From Peribacillus frigoritolerans (GTDB taxonomy: Bacteria; Bacillota; Bacilli; Bacillales; DSM-1321): a stretch of DNA of 64,000 nt. Below the pieces are notes generated by a model. The model was given only the letters and a program-made list of their open reading frames with translations. It was not told where the DNA came from and did not search any database. The first letter of the stretch is position 1. Every line of letters begins with the position of its first letter. Position numbers and translations under genes: made by a program. This document shows positions 37,133 through 45,382 of this stretch, one piece after another. Location of the stretch: NCBI RefSeq assembly GCF_001636405.1, contig NZ_KV440950.1:5286262-5350261 (forward strand), read 5' to 3'.

Positions 37133-38330
37133 CAATACACACCCCCTCTTCATTTCCCTCTCCGTTCTTTTGTTCTTATCCCTAACAGGATGCTGGAGCA
37201 GTCATGAAATTGAAGAGCAAAGTTTAGGCATAGGTTTGGCATTTGATAAAGCCAAGCAATCCTCCATCGAGAAAAAGTTAAACGAACAAGGGGGAGCTTA
37301 TTCAAAAAGGAACCTGATTACTACAACCTATCAATTTATCACTCCACAGGTAGCGAGTTCGACAACGAAACAATCCGGACCACAACAAAAATCTTATGTT
37401 AATGTTTCTGAAACTGGAGACTCCATGCATCAAATGGTTCGTGAATTATCATTGAGGAGTGAACAACCCGTAACCGCTCACCATATGAAAGTGGTTGTTA
37501 TCGGTGAAAATCTTGCAAGATCGTATAAGTTGGAACAATTACTTGATCAAAATCTACGGGAAAGTGAGCTTAGACCAAGCTGCCTTGTGCTCATCAGTAA
37601 AGGAAGAGCAAGCAATACACTGGAAACAAAGAAAGCAGGAGAAATTCCAGCGTTCCGTCTGGCTGGCATTGTAGAAAATGCCTATCGGACAACGAGGATA
37701 TTGCCCCCCATGTCACATATTAAAGTAGAAAGCAAGATCAAATCAGGGTCTAGTTTTCTGATGCAAAAAGTTCTATCAGCAGATGGGCAAGTCAAATTTG
37801 CCGGAGCTGCCGTAATCGATGGAAAGACGCACAAAATGACTGGTACTTTGAATGAGGAGGAACTGGAGGGCGTAACATGGATAACAGGTAAGGGAAAAGG
37901 CGGTGTAGTGAAAAGCTTTGATAAAGAAACCGGTCAGCCGATTGTATATGAAATAGAGACCATGAAAAGCAGTATAATACCACATGTTAAAAGAGACAGC
38001 ATTTCCTTTGATGTAAACATTGAATCAGTGGGGAGACTGTCTGAAAACTGGGTAGTTTCAGCAGGTACTTTTAAAAATGAATTTCTAAAAAATGCAGAAA
38101 AATCATCTGAAGAAGAAGTAAAACGCTTGGTGGGAAATGTATTGGAAAAAATGCAAAAAGAATATAAAGCGGACGTTGCTGGCTTCGGAAATCGTTTGAG
38201 AATTGAGCACCCCAAAGTATGGAATAAGGTCAAAAAGGATTGGGACCAAAGATTTAGTGAGGCTCCAATCAATTACGATGTAAAATTAACTATTAATGAT
38301 TATGGAACTACAGGAGGATCAAAGAAGTGA
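37116..38330 (+). CDS. Spore germination receptor subunit C (Ger(x)C lipoprotein)
   Basis: 404 aa lipoprotein. Signal sequence and lipobox LTGC (Cys about 25), followed by the typical CWSSHEIEEQSLGIGLAFDK start of Ger(x)C proteins. The rest is the three-subdomain soluble part, ending with VWNKVKKDWDQRFSEAPINYDV. Anchored on the outer face of the inner spore membrane and needed for receptor function. Confidence 0.93.
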   Translation: MKQSHSNTHPLFISLSVLLFLSLTGCWSSHEIEEQSLGIGLAFDKAKQSSIEKKLNEQGGAYSKRNLITTTYQFITPQVASSTTKQSGPQQKSYVNVSETGDSMHQMVRELSLRSEQPVTAHHMKVVVIGENLARSYKLEQLLDQNLRESELRPSCLVLISKGRASNTLETKKAGEIPAFRLAGIVENAYRTTRILPPMSHIKVESKIKSGSSFLMQKVLSADGQVKFAGAAVIDGKTHKMTGTLNEEELEGVTWITGKGKGGVVKSFDKETGQPIVYEIETMKSSIIPHVKRDSISFDVNIESVGRLSENWVVSAGTFKNEFLKNAEKSSEEEVKRLVGNVLEKMQKEYKADVAGFGNRLRIEHPKVWNKVKKDWDQRFSEAPINYDVKLTINDYGTTGGSKK

Positions 38331-38395
38331 ATCCTCTGAGCTTCTAGCATTAAATGTTGGAAATGAAAACTATTTATACATATACGATGAGCATG

Positions 38396-38431
38396 AAAAG
38401 GCCTCCCACAGTAAACTGCGGGAGGCCTTTT
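38396..38431. terminator. Bidirectional terminator between ger operon and Hsp70-like gene
   Basis: AAAAGGCCTCCC / GGGAGGCCTTTT stem with T-tracts on both strands. It is nearly the same sequence as the hairpin at 42910-42943, including the loop segment CAGTAAACTG. Confidence 0.9.
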
Positions 38432-38448
38432 GATTTTCCATCCAAAGA

Positions 38449-41400
38449 TCAGCTTAATTCCACTTTAGTAATTTTACTTAAATGGACCTCATTTAAAATC
38501 GACTCTTCGTCTGCAACAACATATTCGATGACAGTCGGGCTTATGGTCCGAATATAAACAAAAGCTGAATCATCTACATGCTCAATTCGAAGCTTTTTCC
38601 TCTGTGCCTGCTTAATGTCAAGCTGGTTGGTACTAGCTTCCGGCAGGCTTGTGTAATAAATTTCAAAATCTTCTTCTGATGCATCAATGAAAAGATGCCA
38701 TTTGTTATACTCTTCTTCTTGATCAATCATTGTTTTTAATTTCCCTTTTCTCCCGATGCCAAGAAAATACTTGAACTTTGATTCCCCATTCACCATATCG
38801 CGGTCAATAACTTTTATACTTCCGCCTTTTCTGCTTTGTACAAGCCCAAAGGCAACGCCTGTTTTTCCTGTAGGGGCTGTTATTATATCCCGGTTAACCA
38901 CTCTGTTTCTCTCTTCTTGCTTTAAATAAGCGCCTTCTGTCCCCAGTGGCGGGAGAATCTCAAAAAGGTCACTAGACACTTCTCCCCAATTTTGAGTGTT
39001 CTGCACTTCCCTTTCAATCCATTTATTAAATAGACTCATGACAACCGGGGATTTACTTGAATTACCCGCAAGCAGTATATTCACTTTATTAATTTTACTG
39101 TGTACTGACCGGGCAAAAGCGCGCCGTAGAGACTCAAAGAAATTTTTAATGCCTTTGTCGATTCTTTCCTCAATCAACTGTTCCATTTCATCTTGATCGA
39201 TCAATAGTTCCACATTGAGTTTGGCGCGGCCGGCTTTGTCAAATAAATCTGCCCGGATCATGCCTTTTCCAAACTGTTCTTCATACCGTTCATGTCTTTC
39301 CCAAAGCGGCCTTAATTTTTCCACCAATTGTTTCGTATTTAAATAGGATTCTTGTGACTCATTAATCAATGTTTCACTTCCGGGAAATTTCACACATTCC
39401 GCTGGGAGGGTAAAAGGAATGTTTAGCTCACGCATTGTTCTTTGGTTGTTTTTAAACACTTGGAACGCCAAAAGCTCCAGCATGTTCTCACCGCCTAAAT
39501 ACCGATCCCCGCCCGCTGCAAAATGCTCAATGACATAATCGTATCTGCTTTCTTTCAAGCCCGCTTCACGCCAAATCCCAAAATCAAAATCTGTCGTTCC
39601 TCCACCAAAGTCAAACACACCGTAGTACGTTTTTTCACCCTCTTCCGGTTCAAATCCGTATTCCTGTAACGCACAAACGGCATAGGCAGCAGGTTCACTC
39701 GCCCCAGCGGTGACACGAAACTTTTTCATTAATTCTTCATCCTGCTGAATCGGCATAGGAAGTGTCTTTTTTAAACCACATTCAAAACACGTTAGAATTT
39801 TTTCCCTTACCTCTTTTTCATACGTCACCGGGAAAGATAAGGTGTAATCGAGGTAAATTCCATTGTTCTGGTTATTGATATACAAACCGAGGTAATAGGC
39901 GTACAACTCGATTGGGTTGATTTCCTGATCGGTTAAGTCCAAAAAGGAACGCAGTACAACGGCATATCCCCTCTTGTCTTTTAATCGGAGTTCGTTATTC
40001 TTTTCCCCAGCCCACTGCTTTAGATTATTCAATATGGAATAATAATGGTCACTCTTTCCATTCATCAAGTTGTTAAGTGCATTGTGGGAAACCGTCACAT
40101 CCTGCCACCTTGTATCCGGTCTTCCTTTTTTTTCTTGATATAGCTCCAGGAAATGTTCTAAATCAATAAATTCAATCACAGTTGGATTTTCATAATGCCA
40201 GTCTTGTACTTCCGTGTTTAGGTAGCCAACCCCAATACGCATGGGAAGAGTAACATCACTTTCTTCTTGATGAACGACAACTGTACTTTTCGTTCCAAAA
40301 TCTATGCCGACTATACCGTCCTCCCTAATATCCATTTTAGGGTTTCTGGCCATTATTTCTTCGTTCAGCTTTATCGTTAAAGGTTTTTCATCAGAGGTGA
40401 CAGGCCATAAATCCCAATGTCCCCGGTTTGGATCTGTTAGCATCTTATCATCATATGTATCAATATCAGCCCTTACTTTTTCAGAGTTTAAAAGCTTCTC
40501 ATAAAACGTGTTGGAATCGATAGCGATCGATGGCAATTCTTTAAGAAAACTTTCATGATCTAATTCCTTTAATTGATACAATTCCAGCAAATAATCATAC
40601 TCCTTCTGGCGTTCTGCGCTTAATCCGCTTGGAACTAACCGGTTTTCCAGCCAAAGATGGAGAGCCTTTCGGTCATTGATTTCAAAAGCATTTTCCCCAT
40701 TTAAACGGAAGACGGGAACGAAAAATCCTTTTCCCAGCAAATTGTTTTTTTGATTTACTACATCGTAGCTTTGAATGTCGTACCCGTTGGATTTAAACGC
40801 TATCGATTTAGAAGAGTTAGCCGTTTGATTGGCAAATATCCTTGAAATGGAAGGATTTTTATTCGCGGAATAATCGTCTAAAGTTAATATTCTCTTATAT
40901 ACAGGGTGATCGGTTGTATTGAAACTTTTCGCAGCCTCTTCCCTCGTCATGGCATCACCTTTAAAACCGGAAACGTCCAGATGCTTTTTGTAGTCAAAAT
41001 CCTCGTCCATTAATTCATAGTATTTTCTATAAGGAAATACCGCTGCGATGTTGTGATCATATATAATATTCCCATTATTCATGTAAACCCATCTGGAACG
41101 GAGCATCTTTTTAATGTCTTGAAAGAAGCTCGCTTCATCCTTGAAGAAGGTTTCTTCTGCACTCTGATATAAATGGCTGATCAACGATCTCACTTCTTTA
41201 TAAGTCATTGAAATGGCAGAGACCGGAACGGTTTGGGAATCCGTTGAGAATAGAACCTGCTCTTCGTTCTTATTCATTAAGTATATGGAACTGTCTATGT
41301 TATTTTTTTCAGCTAAGCTTGTTACGTTCTCAATCGACTCTTTATCTTCCTTCGTTTCTTGTTTTTCAACTTCTTTTAATAATTCTTCAGAAATTGCATC

Positions 41401-41634
41401 ACCAGAATCCAAATAACATATCAGGTCACCAATCTTGACTATAGTGTCCTCCGCTACGTTCAATTCTTTAAGGGTACCTTCTTTTTCTGAAAAGAGGTCA
41501 AATTCGATGCCCTCACAGCTGAATTTGGCTAAGCTTTCGCCCACCGTAATATACTCGCCTGGCTGTTTATACCATTGCACAAGAAGGATTTTTTCAATGC
41601 CTTCTTCAATCTCTGGGATAATAATCGATGTCAT
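38449..41634 (-). CDS. Hsp70-like ATPase with N-terminal degenerate lipoyl-type domain
   Basis: 1061 aa, much longer than DnaK (about 610). Residues 1-75 look like a biotinyl/lipoyl domain (IPEIEEGIEKILLVQWYKQP, GDLICYLD), but the hairpin that normally holds the modified lysine reads SCEGIEF, with no lysine. Residues 80-430 match nothing I know. An Hsp70/actin-type ATPase follows: phosphate-1 GIVGIDFGTKST (D445), phosphate-2 FDFGGGTTDFDF (G677-G679), adenosine motif LLAGNSSKSP (G857). A mostly beta C-terminal part (about 900-1061) ends it. AAAGGAG precedes the ATG. It follows a GrpE-like gene by 37 nt. Client and role unknown. Confidence 0.82.
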   Translation of the reverse strand: MTSIIIPEIEEGIEKILLVQWYKQPGEYITVGESLAKFSCEGIEFDLFSEKEGTLKELNVAEDTIVKIGDLICYLDSGDAISEELLKEVEKQETKEDKESIENVTSLAEKNNIDSSIYLMNKNEEQVLFSTDSQTVPVSAISMTYKEVRSLISHLYQSAEETFFKDEASFFQDIKKMLRSRWVYMNNGNIIYDHNIAAVFPYRKYYELMDEDFDYKKHLDVSGFKGDAMTREEAAKSFNTTDHPVYKRILTLDDYSANKNPSISRIFANQTANSSKSIAFKSNGYDIQSYDVVNQKNNLLGKGFFVPVFRLNGENAFEINDRKALHLWLENRLVPSGLSAERQKEYDYLLELYQLKELDHESFLKELPSIAIDSNTFYEKLLNSEKVRADIDTYDDKMLTDPNRGHWDLWPVTSDEKPLTIKLNEEIMARNPKMDIREDGIVGIDFGTKSTVVVHQEESDVTLPMRIGVGYLNTEVQDWHYENPTVIEFIDLEHFLELYQEKKGRPDTRWQDVTVSHNALNNLMNGKSDHYYSILNNLKQWAGEKNNELRLKDKRGYAVVLRSFLDLTDQEINPIELYAYYLGLYINNQNNGIYLDYTLSFPVTYEKEVREKILTCFECGLKKTLPMPIQQDEELMKKFRVTAGASEPAAYAVCALQEYGFEPEEGEKTYYGVFDFGGGTTDFDFGIWREAGLKESRYDYVIEHFAAGGDRYLGGENMLELLAFQVFKNNQRTMRELNIPFTLPAECVKFPGSETLINESQESYLNTKQLVEKLRPLWERHERYEEQFGKGMIRADLFDKAGRAKLNVELLIDQDEMEQLIEERIDKGIKNFFESLRRAFARSVHSKINKVNILLAGNSSKSPVVMSLFNKWIEREVQNTQNWGEVSSDLFEILPPLGTEGAYLKQEERNRVVNRDIITAPTGKTGVAFGLVQSRKGGSIKVIDRDMVNGESKFKYFLGIGRKGKLKTMIDQEEEYNKWHLFIDASEEDFEIYYTSLPEASTNQLDIKQAQRKKLRIEHVDDSAFVYIRTISPTVIEYVVADEESILNEVHLSKITKVELS

Positions 41635-41671
41635 TGTATTTCTCCTTTACTATCATTCTCTGTTTCGCCTG

Positions 41672-42364
41672 CTAGATTCTCACAACGGTTTTTTTAATGG
41701 TTTTACCATTAATGCTTATATATCCTGGCAGCAGGACTTCCATGATGTTCCCGGATATTTTGCTATTGAGGGCCCTTATGTACAAGTCCTCCCTGAAGAC
41801 CTCATTCATTTTCACTTCCTGTATTTTATATAAAGGGGTATCGTATGTTTTACTGTACTCTTGAAAGAAATACAGAAAAAGGGCGAGCAAAGTCTCTCTT
41901 TCCTGCTCCCGTCCTTCCATAATCTCGTTTTTGATAAAATCCCACAAAGATGAAATGTTTTCATATTGTACGCCACAGACTATAAATTCCTGCACGGAAC
42001 CGCCCTTGAAGATTCCTTTCAAGGAACTTTTAGTGGTTTCGGATAATTGTTGAACAGCTTCGTAAAGTTTTTCTGCTTCCCGATAGTCCGCTCTTCTCTT
42101 TTGCAATTCATTATAATAGGATTCCATTTTCTCATTCAGATGGTGGATCATTATTTGGTACTCACTAATTTCTGCTTTTTTCGAGGCAAGCTCTTGTTGA
42201 AGTTTTGCTATTTCATTTTCTTTTTCTTTCAGCAGTTCCTTATGCTCCCCCGACTGACTATACGAGCCCGCATCTGCTATTGCTTGTATCTTTTCAATGA
42301 CTCTTTCGTCTTGTAGGGAAACCATTAATGCCTCAATAAAACCATCATCCCATTCCTTATTCAT
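41672..42364 (-). CDS. GrpE-like coiled-coil protein, partner of the Hsp70-like ATPase
   Basis: 230 aa. Residues about 30-120 are a long coiled coil (LLKEKENEIAKLQQELASKK, EKMESYYNELQKRRADY). A helical part follows. The end, GNIMEVLLPGYISINGKTI plus KKTVVRI, has the pattern of the GrpE beta-wing (GTVVEVLQKGY..NGRVLRPAMVKV). Being next to an Hsp70-like gene, a nucleotide-exchange role is the natural inference. I chose the ATG at 42364 with AAAGGAG; a frame to 42493 adds 43 residues without a ribosome site. It is not the housekeeping GrpE, which lies with dnaK-dnaJ. Confidence 0.72.
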   Translation of the reverse strand: MNKEWDDGFIEALMVSLQDERVIEKIQAIADAGSYSQSGEHKELLKEKENEIAKLQQELASKKAEISEYQIMIHHLNEKMESYYNELQKRRADYREAEKLYEAVQQLSETTKSSLKGIFKGGSVQEFIVCGVQYENISSLWDFIKNEIMEGREQERETLLALFLYFFQEYSKTYDTPLYKIQEVKMNEVFREDLYIRALNSKISGNIMEVLLPGYISINGKTIKKTVVRI

Positions 42365-42513
42365 CTTTACACTCCTTTCAAAAGTGTTAACCAATCGCTC
42401 TGTATATGCATGAAAGAGTTCCCTTTTTTCGCCATAGAAAAATCCCCTCCCAGATAGACTGTTAGGAGAATACAACCATAACTTATATACCAAGATATCA
42501 GTGGTGAGATTAC

Positions 42514-42732
42514 TTATTTCTTATCAAAAATACGTATATAACGTATTAAAGATGTATGAATAATATGATGCTTACTTTCACTTTTCACTATTAAATACTC
42601 ACAGTGTTCCATCCTTTTTAAGACTTCTTGTAAAACATCCTCTTTTTTACTGCTCAATCCTTTTTTTATTTTCTCCCACTTAACATCAGCGTCAAGAGTA
42701 TAACAAACATAGAATTCCTTTAACAGGTTAAT
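42514..42732 (-). CDS. 72-codon open frame without ATG/GTG start, upstream of the GrpE-like gene
   Basis: An open frame with protein-like composition: LLKEFYVCYTLDADVKWEKI, KKGLSSKKEDVLQEVLKRM, EHCEYLIVKSESKHHIIHTS, LIRYIRIFDKK. AAGGGGAAG lies just ahead, but the codons in reach are ATT (42732) and CTG (42726). An in-frame TTG about 20 codons in has no ribosome site. Either a rare start codon is used or this is the 3' end of a lost gene. It precedes the GrpE-like gene on the same strand by 149 nt. Confidence 0.4.
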   Translation of the reverse strand: MNLLKEFYVCYTLDADVKWEKIKKGLSSKKEDVLQEVLKRMEHCEYLIVKSESKHHIIHTSLIRYIRIFDKK

Positions 42733-42909
42733 CTTCCCCTTAAATGCTTAGTTTCTTTAACTGTTTTTATTGTTTATATCTAATCCGAATTCATATTTTT
42801 CCTCAATCCGATATACTACCTTATGAGTACCACTTAATAATATTCGGTATGATCATGTTGTTTAAGTGGGTTGAAATGACTAGGGTAAACCTCCGGATTC
42901 CTTGATAAG

Positions 42910-42943
42910 AAAAGGCCTCCCCTCAGTAAACTGTGGGAGGCCT
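42910..42943 (-). terminator. Terminator-like hairpin, near copy of 38396-38431
   Basis: AGGCCTCCC / GGGAGGCCT stem, then UUUUC on the minus strand. The sequence differs from the hairpin at the other end of the Hsp70 cassette at only a few positions. Confidence 0.75.
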
Positions 42944-42946
42944 CAG

Positions 42947-42992
42947 ACTGTAGACAAACTCGATGAAAATCGAGTTTGTCTACAGTTTTTTT
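42947..42992 (+). terminator. Very strong plus-strand terminator
   Basis: 18-bp perfect stem (ACTGTAGACAAACTCGAT and its complement, GAAA loop) followed by TTTTTTT. No plus-strand gene ends nearby. It may be part of a repeat or insertion-sequence remnant that continues to 43237. Confidence 0.75.
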
Positions 42993-43011
42993 GCTTGTAC
43001 AAATTTAGACG

Positions 43012-43048
43012 TTGATTGGAACGTAGGCACTCGCTCCAATCAACTATG
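43012..43048. repeat. Degenerate copy of the dispersed intergenic repeat
   Basis: Contains GACGTTGATTGGAACG and GGCACTCGCTCCAATCAAC. GTTGATTGGA and TCCAATCAAC form an inverted repeat, and the AGGCACTCGC string is the complement of GCGAGTGCCT in the repeat at 11365-11460. Confidence 0.5.
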
Positions 43049-43129
43049 TTTAAAAATTTGGATAGAACTCCTTTTGCCTACAGTCTTTTTTGTTTTAAAA
43101 TAGATCTATTAAAACTTGAGGTGATGAGG

Positions 43130-43237
43130 ATGCTTTCGAAACATCATTCTATTCAACGAGATCAACTTGAAATGATTACACATGCTCCCCATTCATCTTT
43201 CAATAAAAACCCGAACAAAAAAGCCCTTCTCGTTTGA
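43130..43237 (+). pseudogene. IS1182-family transposase, 5' stub
   Basis: MLSKHHSIQRDQLEMIT is the characteristic N-terminus of IS1182-group transposases, with GAGGTG 6 nt before the ATG at 43130. After about 17 codons the frame runs into unrelated sequence and stops, so nearly the whole transposase is deleted. Confidence 0.65.
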
Positions 43238-43299
43238 GATGGCCTTTCGTTATGCTGTTCCAGCACACTCGCTTAACTATTAAATCGCACATCTTGATG

Positions 43300-43476
43300 C
43301 TAGTGGATTCTTGATGGTTCGCATGCATGTTTGTATGGAAGTTTAAACAAATTATCCATAACAGCATTAACACAATCTTCACAATAATAATTGACGAACT
43401 CTCTACCTTGTTCAAAAATTGGTGTCATCGTATCTATGTCAGCCCATTTAAAACAGTAAATACACATTTGCCTCAT
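43300..43476 (-). CDS. 58-aa CxxC...CxxC zinc-ribbon-like protein
   Basis: MRQMCIYCFKWADIDTMTPI, FEQGREFVNYYCEDCVNAVM, DNLFKLPYKHACEPSRIH. Two CxxC pairs (C5/C8 and C32/C35) 23 residues apart suggest one zinc site. AAGGAGTG lies 7 nt before the ATG at 43476. Too short for usual ORF cut-offs, but signals and motif support a real gene. Function unknown. Confidence 0.65.
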   Translation of the reverse strand: MRQMCIYCFKWADIDTMTPIFEQGREFVNYYCEDCVNAVMDNLFKLPYKHACEPSRIH

Positions 43477-43515
43477 GATATATCACTCCTTTTCCACGCG
43501 GAAATAATTTGGTAA

Positions 43516-43653
43516 TATCCAAAAGAAGAATATGTGCCACTTGCCGACATTATTCAAGAAACGTTTGTGAACCCCGACTGTAAAATTAAGGTAGATAGGG
43601 GATTAAATGCTATAAACCGATATCATTTATATACCACTCAACCTGAGTATTAA
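43516..43653 (+). pseudogene. C-terminal fragment of an unidentified protein
   Basis: A 45-codon frame with coding character (KEEYVPLADIIQETFVNPDC, KIKVDRGLNAINRYHLYTTQ) and no start codon or ribosome site. It looks like the tail of a lost gene. I do not recognise the family. Confidence 0.4.
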
Positions 43654-43801
43654 ACCTCCCCCATAAATATTATTCGTTGCCCCTCAATCTTTTCCACCAA
43701 GACTTTTTCCATTTTGAAGTTCACCCATGGTTCGAAATAACGCAATCAATCTTTTTTCACTGAAAAATTCCTTTATCCACTAGCTGCACCTTTTGTTACA
43801 T

Positions 43802-43834
43802 AAGAAAAAAGAGCTGCCAAAGCAACTCTTTTTT
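43802..43834 (-). terminator. gnt operon terminator
   Basis: AAAAAAGAG(T)TGC / GC(A)CTCTTTTTT-type hairpin with U-run on the minus strand, about 70 nt after the gntZ stop; it also has a T-run on the plus strand. Confidence 0.75.
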
Positions 43835-43901
43835 GAAGTAAAATACCTGTTTCAACTTCATGGACGGTATTACAAATGACTATTTCTTTTGTCACTTTCC
43901 A

Positions 43902-45305
43902 TCACTGCCAGTTCGTGTGGAAAACCCCTGCTAAATCACGTCGTTCATAGGTATGCGCACCAAAATAATCACGTTGTGCTTGCAAAAGGTTAGCATTTGA
44001 GATGCCTGTTCGATAACTATCGTAATAAGTAAGTGAAGAGCCTAAACATGGAAACGAGATGCCGGAATTTATTCCCTCACAGACTACCTTTCGCAATCCC
44101 GCCTGGTACTTTGCTACCTTTTCAGCGAAATATGGTGAAATCAATAAATTGGCCAGATTTGGCTGCTCTTGATAGGCTTCGCTAATGACGTTTAAAAATT
44201 CTGCCCGAATGATGCAGCCGCCGCGGAAAATAAGCGCAATATCCTTCAAAGGCAAATCCCAGCCGTTAAGTTCAGAACTCATTTTATATTGAGTGAAACC
44301 TTGCGCGTATGCACAAACCTTTCCCATATATAATGCTTGCCTAATATAGTCAATCCACTCATTTTTATCTAATTTTTGCTGAACGTTCTCAGGCCCTGTT
44401 AGAATGTTTTCCGCATGAACCCGTTCTTCTTTTAGAGCGGAAATGTAGCGCGCAAACAAAGACTCTGTAATGATCGATGCTGGTATTCCGTTATCAATCG
44501 CTTGCATGCTGGTCCATTTTCCTGTGCCTTTTTGCCCTGCTTTATCGAGAATCACATCGATCAATGGTAAGCCCGTTACTTCATCTTTTTTCCTTAAGAT
44601 TTCGGCCGTGATTTCGATTAAATAACTTTTCAGTTCGCCTTGATTCCATGTTTCAAAGATGTCAGCAATTTCATTAACCTCTAAATGCAATTTTTCTCTT
44701 AAAAATGTATATGCTTCGGCGATTAATTGCATATCTGCATACTCAATCCCGTTATGTACCATTTTCACAAAATGACCTGCCCCTTTTGGACCGATATAGG
44801 TACAGCAAGGAGCATCATTTACTTTGGCTGCGATTTTTGTCAGGATTGGAGCTACTTTTTCATAGGCGTCCTTATCTCCTCCTGGCATGATTGAAGGTCC
44901 TTTTAACGCACCGACTTCCCCACCGGAAATACCAATTCCTACATAACTGAATCCTTTAGATTTCAATTCATCATATCTGCGTTCAGTATCTTCGTAATGG
45001 GAGTTACCGCCGTCCATGATAATATCGCCTGATTCAAGATGAGGCAGTAATGAAGTGATCACCGAGTCGATCGCTTTACCCGCTGTCACCATCAGAAAAA
45101 TCTTTCTTGGCGTTTCCAGAGACTGAACGAAATCTTGGATTTCGTAATACGGATGGATTGACTGACCGTCCAATTCAGCAACAAGCTGATCCGTTAAATC
45201 TCTTGTGTAATTATAGACAGCTACTTTTTCTCCTTTATTAGCCATATTTAACGCGATATTACTGCCCATTACCCCTAAACCAATGACACCAATTGTATTG
45301 AACAT
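43902..45305 (-). CDS. gntZ: 6-phosphogluconate dehydrogenase (decarboxylating)
   Basis: Oxidises 6-phosphogluconate to ribulose 5-phosphate and CO2. 467 aa. Nucleotide-binding loop GVIGLGVMGSNIA at the N-terminus, the family segment IMDGGNSHYEDTERRYDEL and the substrate/catalytic block GPKGAGHFVKMVHNGIEY (about 176-193). Last gene of gntR-gntK-gntP-gntZ, so it links gluconate uptake to the pentose phosphate pathway. A second copy elsewhere in the genome is usual. The cofactor (NADP or NAD) cannot be fixed by eye. Confidence 0.95.
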   Translation of the reverse strand: MFNTIGVIGLGVMGSNIALNMANKGEKVAVYNYTRDLTDQLVAELDGQSIHPYYEIQDFVQSLETPRKIFLMVTAGKAIDSVITSLLPHLESGDIIMDGGNSHYEDTERRYDELKSKGFSYVGIGISGGEVGALKGPSIMPGGDKDAYEKVAPILTKIAAKVNDAPCCTYIGPKGAGHFVKMVHNGIEYADMQLIAEAYTFLREKLHLEVNEIADIFETWNQGELKSYLIEITAEILRKKDEVTGLPLIDVILDKAGQKGTGKWTSMQAIDNGIPASIITESLFARYISALKEERVHAENILTGPENVQQKLDKNEWIDYIRQALYMGKVCAYAQGFTQYKMSSELNGWDLPLKDIALIFRGGCIIRAEFLNVISEAYQEQPNLANLLISPYFAEKVAKYQAGLRKVVCEGINSGISFPCLGSSLTYYDSYRTGISNANLLQAQRDYFGAHTYERRDLAGVFHTNWQ

Positions 45306-45336
45306 TATTTCTGCTCCTTCTTATGTAAGAATAATA

Positions 45337-45374
45337 GGCAGTAAATCCCTGCCATAAGTCGGGGATTTACTGCC
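45337..45374 (-). other. Hairpin between gntP and gntZ
   Basis: A 14-bp stem with one mismatch (GGCAGTAAATCCC / GGGATTTACTGCC) in the 77-nt gap, without a clear U-run. It may adjust gntZ expression or protect the upstream message. Confidence 0.55.
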
Positions 45375-45382
45375 GGGAAAGC

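Noticed and set aside
42365-42493. 43-codon N-terminal extension of the GrpE-like protein
   Set aside because: No ribosome site at its start, while the internal ATG at 42364 has AAAGGAG and begins the conserved-looking sequence.
43016-43237. 73-codon plus frame beginning in the repeat
   Set aside because: The real signal is the internal ATG at 43130 with the IS1182 transposase N-terminus; the upstream part is repeat sequence.
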